From Apodospora peruviana (Eukaryota > Ascomycota > Sordariomycetes > Sordariales > Lasiosphaeriaceae): DNA of 64,000 nucleotides. The DNA lies in assembly GCA_033439685.1 (NCBI GenBank), contig JAUEDM010000004.1, forward strand, positions 3,968,001 to 4,032,000, in the 5' to 3' direction. The notes beneath the pieces were generated by a model. The model worked only from the letters and a program-made list of their open reading frames with translations. It ran no database searches and had not been told where the DNA came from. This document shows positions 32,849 to 43,355 of the stretch, piece after piece. Made by a program: the position numbers and the translations under genes. Each line of letters starts with the position of its first letter. Within the stretch, counting starts at the first letter, position 1.

Positions 32849-33535
32849 GCGAGGTAGCTGCGGTAAATTTGAGATTTTGTTATGAGTGTTCATTGCTGGT
32901 ACCTACCCACGTATACCAAGCAGTGTTTTCTCAAGCTGATGATATATTGCTCTTGAATCAACAGTCATGGCTCCGAGCGACCCAGGTTTTGCACCATAGA
33001 AGACTCCCGTTGCTCTTGTAAAGCGTCATGTACATCCAACTTGCGATGGTTATTTGCTGGCACTAATAGGACAACGTCCTCACAACCCCAGTCCCATCTG
33101 AACTGAACTTGGGATCACTGTGGAGCATTATCAACCTCAAAAGGTCTCAAGCTGTCTGACGCATCCCGCCGTGAGAATCCATTTCCCTGATCAACAACCT
33201 ATGCCAACCAAACCCGGTCATTCAAGCACCCGCTCACGCTCGTGGGGTAACCGGACGGCCGCGTTGGTTATATCAGCACCCTGAAAGCTGAGCCTGTGCT
33301 CGAATTGCAAGTCTTCACGCTTGCACGGCACTTCTCGACCAGGTCTGCCCAAACCATTACACAGTCTCCTGCCAACCGGACAGCATTCGCGAAGGGAGAA
33401 CAACGCATACACACAGCCTCACCAGCCGTTCTGTCGGCCAACTTGAGGCCTCGGCTTACAAAAGTGTCTTGTATCCGCGCCAGTTCGAGATTTTATCATG
33501 ACAAGCGACCAAGCGCAAGGACTGACCTTGCGCGT
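32849..33535. other. intergenic region downstream of NOP53
   Basis: Contains the NOP53 3' end. An open frame at 33296-33691 would give 131 residues with an internal repeat, but it has no recognised domain and I do not call it as a gene. Confidence 0.45.
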
Positions 33536-33667
33536 CATAACCAATCGGATTCCTTACAGGCACATCGCCCAGATGGTGCCGCAACAGAAGCCCCGATGAC
33601 TGCTCATAACCCATCGGATTGCCCGCAGGGACATCTCCCCGTTGCTGCCGCAACAGAAGCCCCGGCG
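33536..33667 (+). repeat. two-copy tandem repeat, 69-bp period
   Basis: Copy 1 (33536-33604) begins cataaccaatcggattcc and copy 2 (from 33605) begins cataacccatcggattgc. Both copies contain the shared core gccgcaacagaagccccg. In one frame this reads HNxSDxxQxHxPxxAATEAP twice. It lies 5' of the orphan gene at 33876. Confidence 0.8.
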
Positions 33668-33875
33668 TCTATCGACTGGGCAAATTCATGAGCAAGTTCA
33701 TCGCACCCCAGCGTTAACTGGTCTTGCTACCTCCGACGTTCGGAGAGCTCAGTATCCCTAAATTTCGTCGACGAGCACGAGGACAGCGAAACCGGGGAAG
33801 AGTCGCCAGCACCAACACCTCTGACCCGACTGAACCTGGCCTGCCGGAACAAGATGGCTGGGGCGGCAAGCTCTT

Positions 33876-34655
33876 ATGGAGTCACCAGCAGCCCAGACGG
33901 TGATGAATGGCATTCTGATGGGTGGTTATCCGTACTACTCCAGACCACCGACCAACTTGGCGGATCTCGAAGACAGGATGACCAGGCCACGTACTTCTCC
34001 TCCGCCGTCAATAGAAAAGTACGAGCAGTTCAGGAAAGCTATGGAACGGTCCGATCTCAACAAAATGGGCGTGGCATTCGAATTAGTACGATATGCCCTA
34101 AAGGATAGCCACAGGACGGAAGGATACTCTCAAAGCATCAAGAAGGCTATGGTTCTGCCGCAGGATATTCGGTTCACGCCGTATGACAATCGGACCAACA
34201 AGTGCTTTTCTGCTCCGGTGCCTGCCGTGGTCGGAGACGTTGAGCGAAAAATCATCGACTCGTTTCCGATCATCAACCACGTTCCCGCCGCCTGCCTCGG
34301 ATCATCGCCGGATGACCTGGCTCTGCCACATCTGGCAGTGGGGATGATGAGATCTGAGGGAGACATAGGCGAAATACGGTTGCAGTCCGCATATGACGGC
34401 GCTATCTTGGTCCACGGGCGGAACGAGGCTCTGGCCTATCTGGGCCAACCTGATCCTTCTGGTGAGGCTCACGTGATAGCTATTACCTCGAATGGAAGAA
34501 TTGTGGATTTGTTTGCAAACTACGCCGAAACCACAGGGTTGGTCGTCAATGATCACGTTGATACCTTAGTCAGGGAGACGAGCCGGTCCCCACCGTTGCC
34601 TCTGGTGGCAGCGGCATTCGGGGCGACGGCGACGCGGACATGGTCGACCCATTGA
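33876..34655 (+). CDS. hypothetical protein, orphan
   Basis: A single open frame of 259 residues starting MESPAAQTVMNGILMGGYPY. I recognise no family. Features visible: an N-terminal Pro-rich segment (PRTSPPPSIEKYEQFRK), a soluble mixed-composition body (VLPQDIRFTPYDNRTNKCFS, then KIIDSFPIINHVPAACLG, and HVIAITSNGRIVDLFANYAE), and no signal peptide or membrane segment. The start is uncertain because an upstream exon could be spliced on: the previous in-frame stop is about 40 bp upstream. A second frame is open over the first third. The gene sits between NOP53 and the AT-rich mitochondrial-like patch. It could be a lineage-specific gene or a fragment of a longer one. Confidence 0.5.
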   Translation: MESPAAQTVMNGILMGGYPYYSRPPTNLADLEDRMTRPRTSPPPSIEKYEQFRKAMERSDLNKMGVAFELVRYALKDSHRTEGYSQSIKKAMVLPQDIRFTPYDNRTNKCFSAPVPAVVGDVERKIIDSFPIINHVPAACLGSSPDDLALPHLAVGMMRSEGDIGEIRLQSAYDGAILVHGRNEALAYLGQPDPSGEAHVIAITSNGRIVDLFANYAETTGLVVNDHVDTLVRETSRSPPLPLVAAAFGATATRTWSTH

Positions 34656-34869
34656 CGACGCCTGTGGCAACGCTCACCCCGCCGTCGGGTTAGTGGCTTG
34701 ACCGATGGTGGTGCGAGGAGACGGAAGACCGGCTCGCCCCTGGAGGACACGGGGAGTGAGATGACTTGCTTCTGTCGGTTTAGTAGCCCAGGTTCAACAC
34801 CAAGGACGGACCGAAAGGCAGTGAGTGGCAGGGGGGCAGGATGTCTTTACTTTTTTCACAAATGCAGCC
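34656..34869. other. 3' flank of the orphan gene
   Basis: GC-rich non-coding sequence that changes abruptly to AT-rich sequence at about 34870. No feature beyond a probable 3' UTR. Confidence 0.4.
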
Positions 34870-34917
34870 TTGATAACCAATAATAAATATAAAAATAGTT
34901 ATTAAATATATATACTT

Positions 34918-34943
34918 TATATATATATATATATATATATATA
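34918..34943. repeat. (TA)13 microsatellite
   Basis: Thirteen uninterrupted TA units inside the AT-rich patch left of the tRNA-Asp. Confidence 0.95.
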
Positions 34944-35002
34944 ACTATCCAAAATACTAGAACATATTATAATTAAGATCATATAAATAATATATATTTT
35001 AA

Positions 35003-35075
35003 GAATTAGTAACTTAATTGGCAAAGGATCCCCTTGTCACGGGGATAGATGCCGGTTCGACTCCGGTCTAGTTCG
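35003..35075 (+). tRNA. tRNA-Asp (anticodon GTC), mitochondrial type
   Basis: A 73-nt cloverleaf can be folded by eye. The acceptor stem gaattag pairs with ctagttc over seven pairs (one T-G). The D arm is aactt/aaggat-like with G18 G19 present. The anticodon stem tcccc/gggga closes loop ttgtcac with anticodon GTC. The variable loop is tagat, and the T stem gccgg/ccggt closes loop ttcgact. The discriminator base is G, as usual for Asp. CCA is not encoded. The AT-rich acceptor stem and surroundings suggest a mitochondrial origin rather than the cytosolic tRNA-Asp. Its B box (ggttcgactcc) is a perfect RNA polymerase III match and its A box has one mismatch, so nuclear transcription is possible, though only a three-T run follows. 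Confidence 0.85.
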
Positions 35076-35110
35076 TCTTTAAATATCAAGACAAAGTAAA
35101 AATAAAAGGA

Positions 35111-35396
35111 AAAGTTGCCAGAGGTAAGGCGAGATATTTAGCATATGCAATGTACTGACTTATGCGTTTATGCAATTTATGTATCTATAGGGGTAATTAA
35201 ATGACCCACTTGTTCGCGTCTCCTTTTCACGTTGGCGCGTCCCACCTTGGGTCCCGCGTTTTCTCGCGTTTTATTGACTAGGCCCGCCCAGGGCCATTTA
35301 GTTTGCGACAACCTCGATCCCACCTCCAACCTCACCACCCCATACCCACCATACTCCATACTGCAGACCTGACTGCACGAGGAATAATATTTCAGA
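35111..35396. promoter_or_regulatory. MCM6 upstream region
   Basis: The 286 bp before the MCM6 start. It includes the word acgcgt-like ggcgcgtccc near 35234, close to MluI cell-cycle box type sequence used by fungal replication genes, but no perfect ACGCGT is present, so this is weak. Confidence 0.35.
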
Positions 35397-38300
35397 ATGG
35401 CAACAGCAATGGCCGCCTCCAGCGACCCTGGCTATATGATGTCGGACGGCCTTGGACGAGGAGGAGCCACTCCGCGCCAGCGCCAGTTTCAGCACAGCTC
35501 GTCCACCGGTCGACCGAGAGCCCCCCCTTCAGAGAGTCTTGGTGCGCCGAGCGATGACGAGGGTGAGGGGTTCGCCGACGACCAGGTGCCTGTCCGCTCC
35601 CGCCCAACGAACATCGCCGACATCCCCCGTGTCGAAGACAAGATCGGCCTCCTGATTCAGGAGCACTTTGAAAACTTCATTGAGGGGTAAGTGCTTGCCA
35701 CCAAGCGCAGACAACACCACCACCCCGCTGACTTGACCGGGTGCAGATACATAGAGGCTCCCACGTCATCGGGCCAGCCGACGTCGAGCGCTGTCACCAC
35801 AGACAAGTACTACATCGCCCAGATCCGTGGAATGCGGATATACCAGCTATCGACCTTCTACGTCGATTACAAGCACGTCGCAGGATGGAACAATGGCGCC
35901 CTGGCGGAGGCCATCATGAACTCTTACTACCGCTTCTTGCCATTCCTGACCGCCGCTTTGCACAATATGATTGCCAAGTACGAACCGCAATACTTCCGCG
36001 AGCATCGCCAACCCACGACCTCCAGCAACCAGAACGCCTCCGGGTCTAGCGCTCTAGGTTCGGCAAGCCAGTCGGAGCTCGGCAGCAAGACGGCCAACCA
36101 GCAGACAGACAAGCTCTTCGCCATCGCCTTCTACCATCTGCCACTGATTTCGCGCGTGCGTTCGATGCGCGCGAGGAACATCGGCCAGCTGCTCTCCATC
36201 AGCGGTACTGTGACACGTACGTCTGAGGTGCGGCCCGAGCTGGCCGTGGCTACCTTTATCTGCGAGGCATGCCGCAGCGTCGTGCCCAACGTCGAGCAGA
36301 CCTTCCGCTACTCTGAGCCAACACAATGTCCCAACGCGACCTGCCAGAATCGCACCGCATGGCGGCTGGATATCCGCCAGAGCACGTTCGTTGACTGGCA
36401 AAAGGTGCGCGTGCAAGAGAACAGCAGCGAGATCCCGACCGGAAGCATGCCCCGGACAATGGATGTCATTCTGCGCGGTGAGATTGTGGACCGTGCCAAA
36501 GCCGGCGAGAAGTGCATCTTCACAGGTGCTCTGATTGTTGTGCCTGATGTCAGCCAGCTGGGTCTGCCTGGTATCCGCAACGTTTCTGTACGTGACGACC
36601 GCAGTGCCGATGCTGGTGGCAGTGGTGTTAGTGGATTGAAAGCACTAGGTGTACGCGATCTTACCTACCGGCTGGCTTTCCTCGCCTGCATGGTGACGCC
36701 TGATGTGTCCTCTCTGGGCGCCTCCGGTGAAGCGCACTTGATCGACATTGTCGGCGCTCTCACAGGAAGCGCTGCAGTTGAGACGGCTGAGAGCATCAAG
36801 GAGGCGCAGGATGCTGTCCTGACTTCCTATACACAAGCCGAGATCCAGGATCTTCGTGCCATGGTTCACAGTGATCACATCTACTCGCGACTAGTAAATT
36901 CCCTAGCGCCAACAGTGTACGGCCACGACATTGTCAAGAAAGGGCTACTACTCCAGCTCATGTCCGGTGTGGCCAAGACCACGCCCGAGGGCATGCAGCT
37001 CCGTGGTGACATCAACATCTGCATCGTCGGCGACCCGTCCACCTCGAAGTCGCAGTTCCTCAAGTACGTGTGCGGCTTTGCGCCTCGCGCGGTCTATACC
37101 TCGGGCAAAGCGTCTTCCGCCGCCGGTCTCACGGCGGCTGTGGTGAAAGATGAAGAGACCGGCGAGTTTACCATCGAGGCCGGTGCGCTCATGCTGGCAG
37201 ACAACGGCATCTGCGCCATCGACGAGTTTGACAAGATGGACATTGCCGACCAGGTCGCGATCCACGAAGCTATGGAACAGCAGACCATCTCGATCGCCAA
37301 AGCGGGCATCCAAGCCACGTTGAACGCGCGAACATCCATCCTCGCCGCCGCCAACCCCGTCGGCGGCCGCTACAACCGTAAGACCACCCTGCGCGCAAAC
37401 ATCAACATGAGCGCACCCATCATGTCGCGCTTCGATTTGTTCTTTGTCATTCTCGACGAGTGTAACGAACAGGTCGACCGCCATCTCGCCGAGCACATCG
37501 TCGGCATCCACCAGATGCGTGACGAGGCCATCGTGCCCGAGTTCTCGACTGAGCAGCTGCAGCGGTACATTCGCTTCGCACGCACGTTCCGGCCGGAGTT
37601 TACCGATGAGGCCAAAGAGGTGCTGGTCCAGCGATACAAGGACTTGCGGGCGGACGATGCGCAAGGCGGCATCGGCAAGAACAGTTACCGTATCACTGTC
37701 CGTCAGCTCGAGAGTATGATTCGTCTGTCCGAAGCTATTGCGAAGGCGAACTGCGTGGAAGAAATCACGCCGGAGTTTGTCAACGAGGCGTTCAACCTCT
37801 TGAGGCAGAGTATCATCTCCGTCGAGCATGACGATGTGGAGGTTGATGAGGAGGAGGAAGATGCGCCGCTGGAAGATGGGGCTACGCTGCAGCGGGCTGC
37901 TTCTGCTGCTGCGAGGGGAACGCCTGCTCCGGCTTCTGCTGCTGCTGATGGGGACGGTGATTCGCCTATGGCGGAGGATGATGAGGACGAGCAGCAGCGG
38001 CAGGCGTCGGCTGTGCCGACGCAGAGGGAGAAGCAGACCATCTCGTATGAGAAATATATTAGTATTGTGAACATGATGGTGACGCATATTGCCGAGGACG
38101 AGACGCAGGGCAGCGGGGAGGGCGTCGAAGGGGAGGCGCTAGTGCAGTGGTATCTGGAGCAGAAGGAAGATGAGCTGCAGGGCGAGGAGGATCATAATAA
38201 CGAGTTGGCATTGGCGAAGAAGGTGTTGAAGAAGATGGTCAAGGTATATTCCTCTCTTACTTTCACCATTTTTGAGATGGAGGCTAACGTGATGAAAAAC

Positions 38301-38437
38301 AGGACAATATTCTTATGGCTATCAGAGGGCAGGGTATGCAGGCGGAAGAAGAAGAGGGTGCCGATGGCGGCAGCAGCGCGGCGGCTCAGAAGATTGTCTA
38401 TGTGTTGCATCCCAACTGTGCTGTTGAGGAGTATTAG
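35397..38437 (+). CDS. MCM6: DNA replication licensing factor MCM6
   Basis: Three exons, 35397-35686, 35747-38243 and 38303-38437, with introns of 60 and 59 nt, give 973 residues. The N-terminal domain shows KYYIAQIRGMRIYQLSTFYV and NGALAEAIMNSYYRFLPFLT, typical of Mcm6. A four-Cys zinc ribbon follows (CEAC...CPNATC). The AAA+ core has Walker A GDPSTSKSQFLKYV at about 525, Walker B AIDEFDKMDIADQVAIHEAM at about 587 and the Arg finger SRFDLFFV at about 656. A Glu/Asp-rich insert then leads to the C-terminal winged-helix region, ending VLHPNCAVEEY. That ending appears only when the last intron is removed. MCM6 is one of six subunits of the replicative helicase loaded at origins in G1. Confidence 0.97.
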
Positions 38438-38725
38438 ACCAGGGTGATTGGGATCTGGGTCTGTCTAGGTTATGGATGATGTTTTAAGGCTTGACAACGG
38501 CCAGACTGGCGTCTGGAGTTGGGTATGTAAGGTTGGTATGCATGTTTGGCTTTTGTTGAATATACTCAACGTCGTATATACGTACGTACTCTGGAAGGCA
38601 ACACTACTGGATTTTCATTCAACTGCTTTGAACATTTCAGGGTTTGCATACCGTGCGTGCACTTTCTGTTCATAACTACCTACTTGGTAGATAACATAAC
38701 CATCACATAGAGAAGATAGTGGAAA

Positions 38726-39853
38726 TCAAGCAGCCCTCCTCTCCCGTCCACTGATCAAATAAATGCCCGCCCTCAGCTCCAGCAGCGGATCATCGCTCGC
38801 CTCAACCCCTTCGACTCGCGGAATCGGATCAAAGATGAACCCCTTCTGCATCTCATCGCTCTCCTCCTTGCCCAACGCTTCCGTCAAACTAATAGTCCCT
38901 AACTCAACGATCTCCCGTGTCTCAGGCCACTTGGCCGTGTTATCATCAGTAACATCCCCTTTCTCCAAATCCGCGACCTGCGCAAGCAGTTTATACTCGA
39001 TCGACCCAGTTTCCTTGTCAATGCTCCTCAACTCATCAAACAGATACTCATCCCCCTTCCCTTTTACCTCTTCGTCGGTAAGATACTCCCCCTTTGGATT
39101 TCCGGTCGCAGGCACGATCCTATACCGCACAAACGTCCCTTTGCCTTCGGAGGAGACCAGTTTGAACGCGGATACAGAAAAGAACTTCTCGGTGGCGAAC
39201 GACTTGGGAAACGGTTTCGGTGTCTGGATGAAGGTTAATGCTTTTGGGTGGGTGGCTAGGAACTCGCCAACGGTTCCGGCGCGGACAGACGAGAAAAAGG
39301 CGAGGGTTTCTTCGGGGGTGGAGGCGGGGAAACCGTCTACCGCGTGGGTGATGATGTCTGTGTGTTGACGGCGGTCTGGGATGGAAGGCAGAGATGGGAG
39401 CTGGAAGCGGATCGCGAGGCCGCGGGGGTTACCGTTGCTGTCTGTGTCTGGGAGACCGGGGATGCCGGTTGAGGAGGAGAAGCGCGCGATTATGGGGGTG
39501 GATTGAGAAACAAAATGGGGGGCGGAGGAGAGGGTTGATGCGACAGACGAGGGTGTGAAGATGCCGGTTACGAGGGCGCCTTTGGCGTGGGCTGGACATG
39601 AACATAAATGTTAGTACAGCTAAGGTATGGGTGGATGTTGTGGATATGAAATAGGGATTGGGAAAGGGGGTAAAGTAAGTTGGATTAGGCGTGTGAGGAG
39701 GGTAGAATAGCGGAAATGGTTAATAGGAAAGAAAGAAATAGGGGTGTTGTACTGACCGGGACGGAATCCAGGGTGCGGGCCAAAGATACCCTTGAACTCG
39801 CCAATGATGGCCTTGCTGGTCTCGACTAGCTTCTCGTCTTGTGGGAGAGGCAT
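38726..39853 (-). CDS. small catalase-related heme protein (SrpA-like)
   Basis: Two exons, 39853-39757 and 39591-38726, with a 165-nt intron, give 320 residues. The splice joins GFRP to AHAKGALVTGIF, placing the distal catalytic His at about residue 34. Further family segments are ARFSSSTGIPGLPD, NPRGLAIRFQ, DIITHAVDGFPA, and the C-terminal FDPIPRVEGVEASDDPLLEL followed by RAGIYLISGRERR, whose Tyr at about 310 is the expected proximal heme ligand. The protein is far shorter than classical catalases (about 480-700 residues) and lacks their threading arm and NADPH region. It matches catalase-related peroxidases. It has no signal peptide or C-terminal SKL peroxisomal signal. Peroxidase use of hydrogen peroxide or organic peroxides is inference. 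Confidence 0.88.
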
Positions 39854-40899
39854 GTTGGATGTTTGTGTAAGTCGATGTTTTGTTTGGGTGAAAAGGGGCT
39901 TATTTCAAGGCTGCTATCAAAGTTGGTTTCTACAGCAGCAGTAGAAAAAGAAAGTTAAGCCTGGCTTATCACTGTTTTCAAGTTCGTTAAAATAAAAAAG
40001 CAGTTGATGATGAGAGTGAAAGAATATCCCCAAACCAAAAGATATCAGTCCAACCTTTATAGCCATGGAATGAGCTATAACAGCCAGCCTTACGAAGCAA
40101 TAATTATTTGATATAGGAAGAGGGGTATCCTTCCCGTTGAACTCTTCCTCAGCTTTGTGAGTTTTACCAATCAGTTATCGCCAGAGAGACCCCCTGCCAA
40201 GTTCTACATATTCCGTTTTCGGCTTGCCGACCCGAACCCGACATCAAGCTGCAGATAGCTTCAATCTGCAACCGACGGAAATAGACCGCCTATGTTACAA
40301 CAAGATGCACGCAGGGGTGACATGTTTTTATCACCTCCATCACCATTGGCTATGAGATATCGAGATACGATGTTGCTGACTGAGAGGCATGTCTGGACCC
40401 TTCTCTTAGTAATGCCCATTCTCCCCACGATACTGTCACAAAGAAACTCAATATCTATGTGCATACACAGACATGCGGAGGGCGGGGTAAATGGTTGTTA
40501 GATGTCTCTCTGCATTGGATTCCGATGGACTGATCGGGCCGTTATTACGGTTCCAAAGTTAGGAGATAATAGCGAGATCCGGATCCGGGATGGGGAGTGT
40601 CGACTGTTCACTAATCAATGCCAGCTATCTTTGTCACAAAAAGGTTGGCTGAATTTACTTTGAAAGATAATGATGAAATCTGTTGTTGAATAGAAATTAT
40701 ATATACGAAATATTTTATGTTTGGGACGCCGCACTTAAACTATCCCGGTGACAGACATTCCCCCATGGAAACCGAGAGCCAGCCCTTTTTGTTGTGTTCA
40801 TGATTTTGAGAAACCTTCCATACACAAGACAGAAAAGAAAGACTATGCACAGATGCCAGAAACACAAAACATATACATTCATATCCCCCACTTACCCTT
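39854..40899. other. intergenic region between catalase-related and deacetylase genes
   Basis: About 1 kb holding the catalase-related gene promoter and the deacetylase 3' end. AT-rich near 40680-40740. No gene is supported. Confidence 0.5.
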
Positions 40900-43355
40900 T
40901 TACGTCAAAGGAGGCGCGTTGGGATCCTCCATACACTGATCAACCCTCATAAGCCGCTTGCCCGTCGCTTTCGCGATCTTGATAAACTCTGGAATCAGCT
41001 TGACCGTCGACTCATGCAGGTAATGCATGACCATGAGATTACCGCCCATGGCGACATCCCTCTTAAAGGCGTCGAGTTGCTTGTTGGGCGTCGTCGTCTC
41101 GGCCCAGATCCAGTCCTCGATATCGATGCTCCAGCCGACAATGTACGGGTTGGGCGTCCCCAGGCTCTGGGCGAGCCGCTGGCGCATGCGCGCGCCCTCG
41201 GTGCCGAACGGCGGCCGAAAATAGTTGGACGTCATGCCCGCGAAAACCTGCTTGACGGCGCCGATGTCGTTGTTGTACTCCCAGTCGATGCTCGCGACGT
41301 CGGGTAGCCCTTCCATCTTGGGGTGAGTGTAAGAATGTAATGCGATCTGGTGGCCGCGCAGGGCCATTTCCTTGTAGACCTTGGACAAGTTGGTGGACGG
41401 GTCGAGCAGCGGCATGCCAACCGTAAAAAAAGTCACCGGGATGTTGGCTTGCTTAACGATGTCCATCACCCGCTGCGCATATTTTGGTTCCCCGTCGTCA
41501 ATCGCAAACGCAAACGAATTGGGGCGGGTGCACGAGAAGACAAGCTTACCTGAGGGCAGCTTGCTCGGCGTGACCCAGCCGGCTGGCACCTTGTCCACAA
41601 TCTCGATCTTGGTCACGTACGTCGGCTCCTGCGAGTAGAAGCCCTTGAGGTTGAAGCCGATGGTGCGCGTGAGGTTGATGTTGAAGTGGTTGATGGGCAT
41701 GTAGATGTCGGTGGCCGAGGCGTACCGCGCCGCCTCGAGCGAGTCCCACGTCTCGGGGAACGGCTTGATGGTCTCGTTGCACTGCGCGTTGTGCTGCTGC
41801 ATGGCCACGGTGAACTTGTTGCTGCCCGAGTAGGCGATGTGCAGGTAGGCGCCCGAGTAGCTGCGCATGTCGGCGCACTTTTGCGCCAGCTGCGTGTTCC
41901 AGCCCAGGTCCGAGTCGTTGGTGCGGATCGTGATCATGTTGTTGCCGAAGGTGACGGTCATGCCGTCGTCGCCACCGTGCCACTCGCCCAGGCTGTTAGT
42001 ATCTTTGCTGGCAAAGTTGTCAATGACAAACGCTTTGGCTTGGGAAACTGGGGTCGACACTGTCGCTTGCGGGGTCCGGGCCGTGGTAGCCACCACCGCC
42101 GGGACGACATATTCTGTAGCGGTGGTGCCGCAGTAGAAGGACATAGGCCCAAGAATGACAGCGGCGTTGAAGTTGGAGAAGTAGATCAGGTCGAGCTTGG
42201 TCGTGTCGATGCCCGTGAAGACAGAGAAAGGGAACCAGTACAGCCTCTCTGTGCCATCAAAGGTCCATTTCAGCTGTGCTGTCGTCTGGGTGAAAGTCTT
42301 GATGTTGTTCGAGCCACATTGATCGAACCAAGCCATGGTCACGGCGAACGTGGTGCCTCGTGCCGCTCTGATGCGCAACGATATGCCACCGTACTTGTTC
42401 TGGGTGGCTAGGCAGCCAAACTGGCTGTAAAAATACGAGTCCGTATCTTTCGGAGTGAGCATGACCCTGTGGCTGTTGACAACAATCGAGGCCATGGTGC
42501 CGTCGTCGCTCGAGGACTGGCCCATGGAGTTATAGCCAAGGAAAGTCAGCCGCGATTGCGACTCCCAGTCGTCAATCAGCAGGTTTGTGCAGACAGTGCT
42601 GGTCGGCGTAGGAATGGTGGTGATGATGGTCGTTTGCCTCGTTGCTGTTGTCGAAGTCGGCGGTAATGCTATGAATTACACGTCAACTTCAGTCTTCCCA
42701 CACTCACGCTTAAGAATATCATACAGGTTGCACCAGTTGGACCAGCCACCGCTCCGCAGACCAGAGTGATATTTCCAATGGACCATTGTACATTGGTCTT
42801 GGAGAACTCAGACCATACCAGGCCAACAATAGCATCGTAATTGGGATTGTTATCGAAGCCCAGCAACGGCAATGTTAGGGTCTGAAGCTGACCCGTTAGA
42901 CCAGTGACAATGTTGTACGAGCTGGTATGGTCAGTTGCGTTGCAGCTGGTGGTGGTTTGCAGCTCCAGCGAAACTTGTGAGCCAGCCGGCCCCTGGATGG
43001 TGAACCGAAGGCCGCCATAGCCTCGGGTCTGCGCCTGTACACATGGGAACGACTCGTAGAAGTATGATCCATCAGCCTTGGGGATGAAGATGACCTGGCC
43101 GGCAGAGGCGGCGATCGAAGTCATGGTACTATCGTCTATCCCGCAGTTATGTCAGCCTCTCACTTGCTATCGCTCCCCGTGGGAGCTATCTTCGAGGCAT
43201 GACTAACCTCCGTTGAGATAGTCCTGGTTGTTTGTCCCCGCGGTCCACTTGGAGAAATCGTCGATGACGAGGTCGGATGTGCATTGCTGGGCGCGGACCT
43301 GGGTGGCGGCCAAGAGGCCAGCCAACCCGGTCACAAGGCGGCGATCAGGCAACAT
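40900..43355 (-). CDS. secreted polysaccharide deacetylase (CE4/NodB) with three N-terminal modules
   Basis: Three exons, 43355-43208, 43135-42725 and 42668-40900, with introns of 72 and 56 nt, give 775 residues. A signal peptide opens the protein (MLPDRRLVTGLAGLLAATQV, cut likely after RAQ). Three modules of about 150 residues follow. Each starts with an acidic xIDDF/xIDDW/xIDNF box (LVIDDFSKW, LLIDDWESQ, FVIDNFASK), contains DDSTM/DDGTM/DDGMT and paired Cys, and looks beta-rich. They are joined by a Thr/Pro linker (PPTSTTATRQTTIITTIPTP). The C-terminal NodB domain has all five motifs: FAIDDG near 575, HSYTH near 630, RPPFGTEG near 669, DIEDW and VMHYLH. CE4 enzymes remove acetyl groups from chitin-type polymers. 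The modules probably bind carbohydrate, but I cannot name their family. The second donor (gtatga) was chosen because it alone keeps the frame. Confidence 0.88.

Larger units (their letters stand above)
34870..35110. mobile_element. probable nuclear insertion of mitochondrial DNA (NUMT)
   Basis: About 240 bp of strongly AT-rich sequence interrupts GC-rich nuclear DNA. It contains a (TA)13 run, AT-only stretches and a complete tRNA-Asp(GTC) of mitochondrial character. Composition shift and tRNA type together suggest transfer from the mitochondrial genome. Exact ends are not certain and were placed where the base composition changes. Confidence 0.6.

Noticed and set aside
36948..38087. 379-residue minus-strand open frame inside MCM6
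   Set aside because: It is the mirror of a GC-rich, strongly conserved MCM6 coding sequence and has no independent support.
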